NCBI RefSeq assembly: GCF_026212465.1
Contig: NC_080050.1
Span: 33,686,130-33,750,129, forward strand
DNA from: Amaranthus tricolor
Taxonomy: Eukaryota; Streptophyta; Magnoliopsida; Caryophyllales; Amaranthaceae
DNA length: 64,000 bases
Reading direction: 5' to 3'
The position numbers were made by a program, and so were the translations under genes. The notes beneath the pieces are model-generated. The model saw nothing but the letters and a program-made list of their open reading frames with translations, ran no database searches and was not told the DNA's origin. The first letter of the stretch is position 1. Each line of letters opens with the position of its first letter. Shown one piece after another: positions 50,117 through 61,160 of the stretch.

Positions 50117-50200
50117 GTTTACACCCGGCAATCGCCTTTCACTTTCGTCTGGACAAAAAACATGATCCATGGCCGTCCTCCATCAACGACTATAGGGTGT
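50117..50200 (+). pseudogene. Following captured exon, 3' border uncertain
   Basis: The 88-bp intron 50029-50116 (donor GTAAGT, branch-like 'ctaaac', acceptor 'tctgtttag') leads into an exon that continues the frame as 'TFTPGNRLSLSSGQK' and then meets TGA after an A-run. One fewer A would keep a frame open, so either the run has slipped or this is the natural end. The 3' border is not clear. Confidence 0.45.
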
Positions 50201-50679
50201 ACGTATTTGTGTAATCAGTGATTTGATTAATATTTTTTGATAACTTCAAATACAGCTGGAAGCTGCATGGATACCCTTGTGTTCTAGTTTCAGAGCTAGT
50301 TGTCTGAATTAGAGTAAAGGCTTCTGTGTTTGAAGTACTTGGTATAATTAAACAAGCTCCTCTATGCAGCCGAGGGTCAGGCTGTCATTTTGTTGTACAA
50401 ATTTTTTTCTGATATAGGGGTGTTTCTGAGTTCTGACTTTGTTTAGCTGTATATGGTCCCCTTTACCTTAATGTATATGTCCTTTCTTTCTTTGTAATCA
50501 TTTTATCTTGGATACTCGTTGACTGCTATACATGATTTTCTAAAACCAGTATCTTTATCGACTTCAACAATGGTAGTAATTGGTGTTGATCACTGTGTTG
50601 AATACTGTAGTTTCAGATCTTTTGCATTGGTTTACTGAATATCAGAGCACTCTTTAGTGGGGGAGAGACTCCCAACGAA

Positions 50680-50685
<6 letters not shown>
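50201..50685 (+). other. Captured 3' region, no clear coding
   Basis: Mixed sequence resembling gene 3' or intron DNA ('cagctggaagctgcatgg', 'gcagccgagggtcaggctg'). No ORF with recognisable features. It leads into the A/T homopolymer pair before the right subterminal repeats. Confidence 0.4.
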
Positions 50686-50710
<25 letters not shown>

Positions 50711-50726
50711 TTTTTTTTTTTTTTTT
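50686..50726. repeat. A-run/T-run pair
   Basis: A run of more than 20 A is followed directly by a T-run of similar size. This can fold on itself; its exact length is doubtful in any assembly. It produced spurious Lys/Phe ORFs on both strands. Confidence 0.8.
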
Positions 50727-50967
50727 ATTTGCTGCGGTTTTGCCAAAAACCGCAGCAAATAAGGGGGTTATTTGCTGCGGTTTTACACATGACCGCAGCA
50801 AATAACCCCCATTATTTGCTGCGGTTTTTGCCCATGACCGCAGCAAATATTGCCCTTATTTGCTGCGGTTGTTAACCGCAGCATTTAAAATAGGACATTT
50901 GCTGCTATCACAATTGCTGGGGGTCAAAACCGCAGCAAATAATGGCCAAAAAACCGCAGCAAATGAG
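50727..50967. repeat. Right subterminal palindromic repeats
   Basis: Palindromic units 'ATTTGCTGCGGTTTT' + loop + 'ACCGCAGCAAAT' begin at about 50727, 50769, 50813 and 50857, with a rearranged pair from about 50898 to 50964. They match the left cluster, so the two ends can also pair with each other. Confidence 0.88.
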
Positions 50968-50981
50968 GTTTTTTCCACTAG

Positions 50982-53900
50982 GTTAAGTTGCGATTTTATG
51001 CGTTTTTAAGCTTTTTTTGGCACTTTCGTGCATAAATTAGCTCAAACTTGATTTGTTTTGTTCGAAACTTGGCACACAACACTATTTGGTATATAATATT
51101 GTGTTGAAGTGGTTAGAACAAAAAAACATTGTTATATGCTAGAAATTACGTGTTAAGTTGCGATTTTATGCTATTTAAAGTGTTTTTGGCACTTTTGCGC
51201 ATAAAGTAGCTCGAATTTGGTTTGTTTTGCACAAAACTTGGCACACAACACTAATTCGTATATATTATTGTGTTGAAGTGGTTAGAATTGTAAATCATAG
51301 TCATATGCTAGAAATTACGTGATAAGTTGCGATTTTATGCGTTTTTAAGTGTTTTTGGCACTTTTGCGCATAAAGTAGGTCAAACTTGGTTTGTTTTGCA
51401 CGAAACATGGCACACAACGCTATTTTTTATATATTATTGTGTTGAAGTGGTTAGAATTGAAAATCATAGTTATATGCTAGAAATTACGTGTTAAGTTGCG
51501 ATCTTATGGGTTTTTAAGTGTTTTTTGCACTTTTGCGCATCAAGTAGCTCAAAGTTGTTTTTTTTGCACGAAACTTGGCATACAACACTATTTGGTATAT
51601 ATATTATTCTGTTGAAGTGTTTAGAATTGAAGATCATAGTCATATGCTAGAAATTACGTGTTAATTTGCGATTTTACAGGTTTTTAAGTGTTTTTAGCAC
51701 TTTCGCGCATAAAGTAGCTCAAACTTGGTTTGTTTTGCACGAAACATGGCACACAACACTATTTGTTTTATATTATTGTGTTGAAGTGGTTAGAATTTAA
51801 AATCATAGTCATATGCTAGAAATTACGTGTTAAGTTGCGATTTTATGCGTTTTTTAGTGTTTTTGGCACTTTAGCGCATAATGTAGCTCAAACTTGGTTT
51901 GTTTTGCACGAAACTTGGCACACAACACTATTTGGTATATATTATTGTGTTGAAGTGGTTAGAATTGTAAATCATAGTCATATGCTAGATATTACGTGTT
52001 GAGTTGCGATATTGTGGGTTTTTAAGTGTTTTTCGCACTTTTGCGCATAAAGCTCAAACTTGTTTTGTTTTGCACGAAACTTGGCATACAACACTATTTG
52101 TTATATATTATTGTGTTGAAGTGGTTAGAATTGAAAATCATAGTCATATGCTAGAAATTACGTGTTAAGTTGCGATTTTAAGGGTTTTTTAGTGTTTTTG
52201 GCACTTTAGCGCATAATGTAGCTCAAACTTGGTTTGTTTTGCACGAAACTTGGCACACAAAACTATTTGGTATATATTATTGTGTTGAAGTGGTTAGAAT
52301 TGTAAATGATAGTCATATGCTAGATATTACGTGTTGAGTTGCGATATTGTGGGTTTTTAAGTGTTTTTCGCACTTTTGCGCATAAAGTAGCTCAAACTTG
52401 GTTTGTTTTGCACGAAACTTGGCACACAACACTATTTGGTATATATTATTGTGTTGAAGTTGTTAGAGTTGCAAATCATAGTCATATGCTAGAAATTACG
52501 TGTTAAGTTGCGATTTTAAGGGTTTTTTTAGTGTTTTTGGCACTTTAGCGCATAATGTAGCTCAAACTTGGTTTGTTTTGCACGAAACTTGGCACACAAC
52601 ACTATTTGGTATATAATATTGTGTTGAAGTGGTTAGAACAAAAAAACATTGTTATATGCTAGAAATTACGTGTTAAGTTGCGATTTTATGCTATTTAAAG
52701 TGTTTTTGGCACTTTTGCGCATAAAGTAGCTCGAATTTGGTTTGTTTTGCACAAAACTTGGCACACAACACTAATTCGTATATATTATTGTGTTGAAGTG
52801 GTTAGAATTGTAAATCATAGTCATATGCTAGAAATTACGTGATAAGTTGCGATTTTATGCGTTTTTAAGTGTTTTTGGCACTTTTGCGCATAAAGTAGGT
52901 CAAACTTGGTTTGTTTTGCACGAAACATGGCACAGACCGCTATTTTTTATATATTATTGTGTTGAAGTGGTTAGAATTGAAAATCATAGTTATATGCTAG
53001 AAATTACGTGTTAAGTTGCGATCTTATGGGTTTTTAACTGTTTTTTGCACTTTTGCGCATCAAGTAGCTCAAAGTTGTTTTTTTTGCACGAAACTTGGCA
53101 TACAACACTATTTGGTATATAATATTGTGTTGAAGTGGTTAGAATTGAAAATCATAGTCAAATGCTAGAAATTACGTGTTAAGTTGCGATATTATGGGTT
53201 TTTAAGTGTTTTTTGGACTTTTGCGCATAAAGTAGCTCAAAGTTGTTTTTTTTGCACGAAACTTGGCATACAATACTATTTGGTATATATTATTCTGTTG
53301 AAGTGGTTAGAATTGAAGATTATAGTCATATGCTAGAAATTACGTGTTAAGTTGCGATTGTATAGGTTTTTAAGTGTTTTTGTCACTTTCGCGCATAAAG
53401 TAGCTAACTTGGTTTGTTTTGCACGAAACATGGCACACAACACTATTTGTTTTATATTATTGTGTTGAAGTGGTTAGAATTGAAAATCATAGTCATATGC
53501 TAGAAATTACATGTTAAGTTGCGATTTTATGCGTTTTTAAGTGTTTTTGGCACTTTTGCGCATAAACTAGCTGAAACTTGGTTTGTTTTGCACGAAACTT
53601 GGCACACAACACTATTTGGTATATATTATTGTGTTGAAGTGGTTAGAACTGTAAATCATAGTCACATGCTAGATATTACGTGTTGAGTTGCGATTTTGTG
53701 GGTTTTTAAGTGTTTTTGGCACTTTAGCTCAAACTTGGTTTGTTTTGCACGAAACTTGGCACACAACATTATTTGTTTTATATTATTGTGTTGAAGTGGT
53801 TAGAATTTTAAATCATAGTCATATGCTAGAAATTACGTGTTAAGTTGCGATCTTATGGGTTTTTAAGTGTTTTTTTGCACTTTTGCGCATCAAGTAGCTC

Positions 53901-56900
53901 AAAGTTGTTTTTTTTGCACGAAACTTGGCATACAACACTATTTGGTATATATATTATTCTGTTGAAGTGTTTAGAATTGAAGATCATAGTCATATGCTAG
54001 AAATTACGTGTTAATTTGCGATTTTACAGGTTTTTAAGTGTTTTTAGCACTTTCGCGCATAAAGTAGCTCAAACTTGGTTTGTTTTGCACGAAACATGGC
54101 ACACAACACTATTTGTTTTATATTATTGTGTTGAAGTGGTTAGAATTTAAAATCATAGTCATATGCTAGAAATTACGTGTTAAGTTGCGATTTTATGCGT
54201 TTTTTAGTGTTTTTGGCACTTTAGCGCATAATGTAGCTCAAACTTGGTTTGTTTTGCACGAAACTTGGCACACAACACTATTTGGTATATATTATTGTGT
54301 TGAAGTGGTTAGAATTGTAAATCATAGTCATATGCTAGATATTACGTGTTGAGTTGCGATATTGTGGGTTTTTAAGTGTTTTTCGCACTTTTGCGCATAA
54401 AGCTCAAACTTGTTTTGTTTTGCACGAAACTTGGCATACAACACTATTTGTTATATATTATTGTGTTGAAGTGGTTAGAATTGAAAATCATAGTCATATG
54501 CTAGAAATTACGTGTTAAGTTGCGATTTTAAGGGTTTTTTTAGTGTTTTTGGCACTTTAGCGCATAATGTAGCTCAAACTTGGTTTGTTTTGCACGAAAC
54601 TTGGCACACAAAACTATTTGGTATATATTATTGTGTTGAAGTGGTTAGAATTGTAAATGATAGTCATATGCTAGATATTACGTGTTGAGTTGCGATATTG
54701 TGGGTTTTTAAGTGTTTTTCGCACTTTTGCGCATAAAGTAGCTCAAACTTGGTTTGTTTTGCACGAAACTTGGCACACAACACTATTTGGTATATATTAT
54801 TGTGTTGAAGTTGTTAGAGTTGCAAATCATAGTCATATGCTAGAAATTACGTGTTAAGTTGCGATTTTAAGGGTTTTTTAGTGTTTTTGGCACTTTAGCG
54901 CATAATGTAGCTCAAACTTGGTTTGTTTTGCACGAAACTTGGCACACAACACTATTTGGTATATAATATTGTGTTGAAGTGGTTAGAACAAAAAAACATT
55001 GTTATATGCTAGAAATTACGTGTTAAGTTGCGATTTTATGCTATTTAAAGTGTTTTTGGCACTTTTGCGCATAAAGTAGCTCGAATTTGGTTTGTTTTGC
55101 ACAAAACTTGGCACACAACACTAATTCGTATATATTATTGTGTTGAAGTGGTTAGAATTGTAAATCATAGTCATATGCTAGAAATTACGTGATAAGTTGC
55201 GATTTTATGCGTTTTTAAGTGTTTTTGGCACTTTTGCGCATAAAGTAGGTCAAACTTGGTTTGTTTTGCACGAAACATGGCACAGACCGCTATTTTTTAT
55301 ATATTATTGTGTTGAAGTGGTTAGAATTGAAAATCATAGTTATATGCTAGAAATTACGTGTTAAGTTGCGATCTTATGGGTTTTTAACTGTTTTTTGCAC
55401 TTTTGCGCATCAAGTAGCTCAAAGTTGTTTTTTTTGCACGAAACTTGGCATACAACACTATTTGGTATATAATATTGTGTTGAAGTGGTTAGAATTGAAA
55501 ATCATAGTCAAATGCTAGAAATTACGTGTTAAGTTGCGATATTATGGGTTTTTAAGTGTTTTTTGGACTTTTGCGCATAAAGTAGCTCAAAGTTGTTTTT
55601 TTTGCACGAAACTTGGCATACAATACTATTTGGTATATATTATTCTGTTGAAGTGGTTAGAATTGAAGATCATAGTCATATGCTAGAAATTACGTGTTAA
55701 GTTGCGATTGTATAGGTTTTTAAGTGTTTTTGTCACTTTCGCGCATAAAGTAGCTGACTTGGTTTGTTTTGCACGAAACATGGCACACAACACTATTTGT
55801 TTTATATTATTGTGTTGAAGTGGTTAGAATTGAAAATCATAGTCATATGCTAGAAATTACATGTTAAGTTGCGATTTTATGCGTTTTTAAGTGTTTTTGG
55901 CACTTTTGCGCATAAACTAGCTGAAACTTGGTTTGTTTTACACGAAACTTGGCACACAACACTATTTGGTATATATTATTGTGTTGAAGTGGTTAGAACT
56001 GTAAATCATAGTCACATGCTAGATATTACGTGTTGAGTTGCGATTTTGTGGGTTTTTAAGTGTTTTTGGCACTTTAGCTCAAACTTGGTTTGTTTTGCAC
56101 GAAACTTGGCACACAACATTATTTGTTTTATATTATTGTGTTGAAGTGGTTAGAATTTTAAATCATAGTCATATGCTAGAAATTACGTGTTAAGTTGCGA
56201 TCTTATGGGTTTTTAAGTGTTTTTTGCACTTTTGCGCATCAAGTAGCTCAAAGTTGTTTTTTTTGCACGAAACTTGGCATACAACACTATTTGGTATATA
56301 TATTATTCTGTTGAAGTGTTTAGAATTGAAGATCATAGTCATATGCTAGAAATTACGTGTTAATTTGCGATTTTACAGGTTTTTAAGTGTTTTTAGCACT
56401 TTCGCGCATAAAGTAGCTCAAACTTGGTTTGTTTTGCACGAAACATGGCACACAACACTATTTGTTTTATATTATTGTGTTGAAGTGGTTAGAATTTAAA
56501 ATCATAGTCATATGCTAGAAATTACGTGTTAAGTTGCGATTTTATGCGTTTTTTAGTGTTTTTGGCACTTTAGCGCATAATGTAGCTCAAACTTGGTTTG
56601 TTTTGCACGAAACTTGGCACACAACACTATTTGGTATATATTATTGTGTTGAAGTGGTTAGAATTGTAAATCATAGTCATATGCTAGATATTACGTGTTG
56701 AGTTGCGATATTGTGGGTTTTTAAGTGTTTTTCGCACTTTTGCGCATAAAGCTCAAACTTGTTTTGTTTTGCACGAAACTTGGCATACAACACTATTTGT
56801 TATATATTATTGTGTTGAAGTGGTTAGAATTGAAAATCTTAGTCATATGCTAGAAATTACGTGTTAAGTTGCGATTTTAAGGGTTTTTTAGTGTTTTTGG

Positions 56901-58875
56901 CACTTTAGCGCATAATGTAGCTCAAACTTGGTTTGTTTTGCACGAAACTTGGCACACAAAACTATTTGGTATATATTATTGTGTTGAAGTGGTTAGAATT
57001 GTAAATGATAGTCATATGCTAGATATTACGTGTTGAGTTGCGATATTGTGGGTTTTTAAGTGTTTTTCGCACTTTTGCGCATAAAGTAGCTCAAACTTGG
57101 TTTGTTTTGCACGAAACTTGGCACACAACACTATTTGGTATATATTATTTTGTTGAAGTTGTTAGAGTTGCAAATCATAGTCATATGCTAGAAATTACGT
57201 GTTAAGTTGCGATTTTAAGGGTTTTTTAGTGTTTTTGGCACTTTAGCGCATAATGTAGCTCAAACTTGGTTTGTTTTGCACGAAACTTGGCACACAATAC
57301 TATTTGGTATATAATATTGTGTTGAAGTGGTTAGAACAAAAAAACATTGTTATATGCTAGAAATTACGTGTTAAGTTGCGATTTTATGCTATTTAAAGTG
57401 TTTTTGGCACTTTTGCGCATAAAGTAGCTCGAATTTGGTTTGTTTTGCACAAAACTTGGCACACAACACTAATTCGTATATATTATTGTGTTGAAGTGGT
57501 TAGAATTGTAAATCATAGTCATATGCTAGAAATTACGTGATAAGTTGCGATTTTATGCGTTTTTAAGTGTTTTTGGCACTTTTGCGCATAAAGTAGGTCA
57601 AACTTGGTTTATTTTGCACGAAACATGGCACACACCGCTATTTTTTATATATTATTGTGTTGAAGTGGTTAGAATTGAAAATCATAGTTATATGCTAGAA
57701 ATTACGTGTTAAGTTGCGATCTTATGGGTTTTTAACTGTTTTTTGCACTTTTGCGCATCAAGTAGCTCAAAGTTGTTTTTTTTGCACGAAACTTGGCATA
57801 CAACACTATTTGGTATATAATATTGTGTTGAAGTGGTTAGAATTGAAAATCATAGTCAAATGCTAGAAATTACGTGTTAAGTTGCGATATTATGGGTTTT
57901 TAAGTGTTTTTTGGACTTTTGCGCATAAAGTAGCTCAAAGTTGTTTTTTTTGCACGAAACTTGGCATACAATACTATTTGGTATATATTATTCTGTTGAA
58001 GTGGTTAGAATTGAAGATCATAGTCATATGCTAGAAATTACGTGTTAAGTTGCGATTGTATAGGTTTTTAAGTGTTTTTGTCACTTTCGCGCATAAAGTA
58101 GCTAACTTGGTTTGTTTTGCACGAAACATGGCACACAACACTATTTGTTTTATATTATTGTGTTGAAGTGGTTAGAATTGAAAATCATAGTCATATGCTA
58201 GAAATTACATGTTAAGTTGCGATTTTATGCGTTTTTAAGTGTTTTTGGCACTTTTGCGCATAAACTAGCTGAAACTTGGTTTGTTTTGCACGAAACTTGG
58301 CACACAACACTATTTGGTATATATTATTGTGTTGAAGTGGTTAGAACTGTAAATCATAGTCATATGCTAGATATTACGTGTTGAGTTGCGATTTTGTGGG
58401 TTTTTAAGTGTTTTTGGCACTTTAGCTCAAACTTGGTTTGTTTTGCACGAAACTTGGCACACAACATTATTTGTTTTATATTATTGTGTTGAAGTGGTTA
58501 GAATTTTAAATCATAGTCATATGCTAGAAATTACGTGTTAAGTTGCGATCTTATGGGTTTTTAAGTGTTTTTTGAACTTTTGCGCATAAAGTAGCTCAAA
58601 GTTGTTTCTTTTGCACGAAACTTGGCATACAACACTATTTGGTATATATTATTCTGTTGAAGTGGTTAGAATTGAAGATCATAGTCATATGCTAGAAATT
58701 ACGTGTTAAGTTGCGATTTCATAGGTTTTTAAGTGTTTTTGGCACTTTCGCGCATAAAGTAGCTCAAACTTGGTTTGTTTTGCACGAAATTTGGCACACA
58801 ACACTATTTGTTTTATATTATTGTGTTGAAGTGGTTAGAATTGAAAATTATAGATATATGCTAGAAATTACGTGT
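50982..58875. repeat. Satellite array IV with 14-monomer HOR (~2349 bp)
   Basis: Inverted orientation as in array III. The rare variant 'ctatttaaagtg' marks one monomer per unit at 51171, 52691, 55041 and 57389. The last two intervals are 2350 and 2348 bp (14 monomers); the first is 1520 bp (9 monomers), so the first copy lacks five monomers. Other markers ('aacaaaaaaacattgttat', 'cacagaccgc') follow the same spacing. The array ends at the second retroelement. Confidence 0.93.
58871..58875. repeat. Putative left target-site duplication, cgtgt
   Basis: The five satellite bases before element 2. The matching copy would lie beyond the window, so this is unconfirmed. Confidence 0.4.
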
Positions 58876-60403
58876 TGAAAGGTTAATAGGAGGTTGAATA
58901 CTCTCTAGAGGGGGGGGTGAATAGAGAGTTTGGGCTTTTTAAATTTTCTGGCTGTTTGTCTCAAGAGTTTGAGGAGTCTGTCAAAACTGTTTTCTGGAAC
59001 AGCTTTGAAGCAATTCGTGAACAATAACGTATGTGCGGAAAAATAAACTTTAAAGTATAACACACGATATGTTAACGAGGTTCGGTTCTAACCAACCTAC
59101 TCCCCGCCTATGGGTTCTCTTTCAACCCGTAGGATTTCAACGCCTTTTATTAATCCGACTTTAATACAAAGATGAAGATCTCACTATCTCCACTCACCAC
59201 GTTCTTCCCCTTGAAGAACCGTATTACAAGTCCCTTTAATAAAAGCTAAATCCCAAATCTCACAATAGAGATTCACTAGTTGAACACTTTGAAAAGTATT
59301 CTAGGTTAGGCGTATTAAACTTAATCTAACTCTTTTAAAACTTTTAAGCCTATTATAAATGTAAGAGCTAGATGAACTAAGAATTAAAGATTACAACACT
59401 TAGAGAATTTCTTAAGTCAAGAGAGAAAGTTGTAAGAAGTGGTGCATCTTAGTTCTGAAACAAAGCCTTGTATTTATAGTGTTACGCCTCTACACTTCAT
59501 GAGAAACAAGAAGGCTCCATTCCGTTAAATTCTGTAGACCTGGTCTTCCAGCGCCTGTCTTCAAGACTTTGAGATTAACTCCAAACTGACGTGTACTGAC
59601 AGCTTTAAATAAATTGCCTTTAATATCCAATGCTATCCTGCCACGTTAGTACTTAAACAAGATATTGAAAACTAAGCACAAACCAGATTTACCAACGTTT
59701 AAAAATAATTCAAATTAATTTCTATTATTAGTATTAATTCAAATAGCCATTTCCTATTTTTAGCATTAATTCAAATATTATCTTATTAATAGGAAACTTT
59801 ATATTTAGCATAACAATTAATCCAATATTAAACATAGCCGTGTACTATAATTAACAAAGCAATTGTACCTTGTACTATATTTAATCATCAAGCAAATTTT
59901 AATCACAAGTTTAAACATTAACCCGTTTAAAACATTCGTGTATCAAAATATTCAAATACTTAATATAAAATAATAACTAGGTTAATTTTAATGAACCTTG
60001 ACCTATTAAAATATTTCAAATATAATTTAAAGGAACATTGACCTATTAAAATATTTCAAATATAATTTCAAGGAACATTGACCTATTAAAATATTTCAAA
60101 CATAATTACGAAACTAATCTGATTGTAAATTTAATTACCTTCAAGACATTGAAACTTATTTCAAACTTATACGATCAGCATCTAAAGATAAATTCAAGTC
60201 CTTTAAGTATATTCAAACACTTCGAACTTAAAACATATATCACTTATCAAATATATATCAAATATGATTTTAGACTTACTTAAACAACTAAATGTAATTA
60301 CTTAATTTATTTGTTTAACTAATATGTGTTTTGAATTATCATCATTAGAAAGAATTAAGTCTTCAATCTTCCACTTTATAAAATCAAGAGAGTTGAGTCT
60401 TCA
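58876..60403 (-). repeat. 3' LTR of element 2
   Basis: 1528 bp, from 'tgaaaggttaatagg' to 'gagttgagtcttca'. It has only 8 G (58910-58917) where element 1 has 22 and 29. It contains three copies of a 40-bp repeat with 'gaacattgacctatt' or 'gaaccttgacctatt' (59993, 60033, 60073), unlike the 62-bp duplication of element 1. Confidence 0.93.
59471..59479 (-). promoter_or_regulatory. TATA box in element 2 LTR
   Basis: Minus-strand 'CTATAAATACAAGGC', the same as in element 1's LTRs. From this 3' LTR it would drive transcription leftwards into the satellite. Confidence 0.75.
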
Positions 60404-60415
60404 ATCTCCCCCTTG
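60404..60415 (-). other. Polypurine tract of element 2
   Basis: The minus strand reads 'CAAGGGGGAGAT' directly before the LTR start 'TGAAGACTC', identical to element 1. Related tracts lie at about 61043, 63042 and 63126. Confidence 0.9.
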
Positions 60416-60424
60416 ATGAAAGTC

Positions 60425-61160
60425 AAAACCATATTTTCTTAAATCATATTTCGAAGTTAACATAAATTGAAAATTATCCAATATTTCTTATCATGTTTTC
60501 AAGACTTTAACATCAATCAGAATGTATCAGAATGTTCTCCAAGAATTTGAAAACAATTTCAAAAACAGAACAATAAAATAATATAATAAACTTTCATACT
60601 TCAAACCATTACAAACATTATCTAAGCATGCAAACAAGTATCCAATATCAGTACATGCAAATATAATAATCATCACTGTAATGTTATATCAAATCATCAT
60701 GAATAAACAATCAACAATCCAAGCATAAATACAGATTCAGCATCATACACTATACAATCAGCATCATACAATATACAATAACTATCAATATCACAAGTTT
60801 TGAATTGTTGTTCATATTCCCTGATAATCTCTAATAAATCAGAGCAAATCATTAATAAATCAGAGCAAATCATAGATCATATAAAACATATAATGCTAAA
60901 CTATGTTAAACTATGTAAACTATGCATGCATAAGATCAAAGCAAATAAGCAAGCAAGCAATGCATAAGATCAAAGCAAATAAGCAAGCAAGCAAAGTTAG
61001 CAAGCAAGCAAAGTTATGCAACAAAATATAATATATACATTTCTCCCCCTTTTTGACTTTCATCAAAAAGAAACAGGAAGAACTGAAAATGTTGGGATTG
61101 TTATAGACAACAAAATACTGTTTGAAAAAAAAATTGTTCATCATGCAACAACAAATAAAA
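60425..61160 (-). other. Noncoding stretch between PPT and ORF3 in element 2
   Basis: AT-rich. Short tandem repeats are present: 'cagcatcataca' words at 60738-60780, 'aataaatcagagcaaatcat' twice at about 60832-60878, and 'aagcaagcaa' words at 60945-61015. No conserved ORF; a reverse-strand ORF of 119 codons here is low-complexity and not shared with element 1. Confidence 0.7.

Larger units (their letters stand above)
47978..50981 (+). mobile_element. TIR DNA element (CACTA-like, nonautonomous) with captured gene pieces
   Basis: A 3004-bp insertion in the satellite. Its ends are perfect inverted repeats, 'CTAGTGGAAAAAA' on the left and 'TTTTTTCCACTAG' on the right. The flanks are 'gta' (47975-47977) and 'gtt' (50982-50984), while the uninterrupted satellite reads 'acgtgttaag'; this fits a 3-bp duplication GTT with one later change. 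Both ends carry clusters of palindromic 'TTTGCTGCGGTT...AACCGCAGCAAA' units. Subterminal repeats and a 3-bp duplication suit the CACTA (En/Spm) superfamily, but the ends are CTAGTGG rather than a clean CACTA, so the class is uncertain. No transposase ORF is present. The interior looks like exons and introns of a plant LRR gene. Confidence 0.8.

Noticed and set aside
50613..50875. Lys/Phe-rich ORFs across the A/T runs
   Set aside because: Artefacts of the homopolymers and of the palindromic subterminal repeats.
47978..50981. Complete functional LRR receptor-kinase gene
   Set aside because: Only two or three short exons are visible, there is no kinase domain, and the segment is enclosed by transposon ends.
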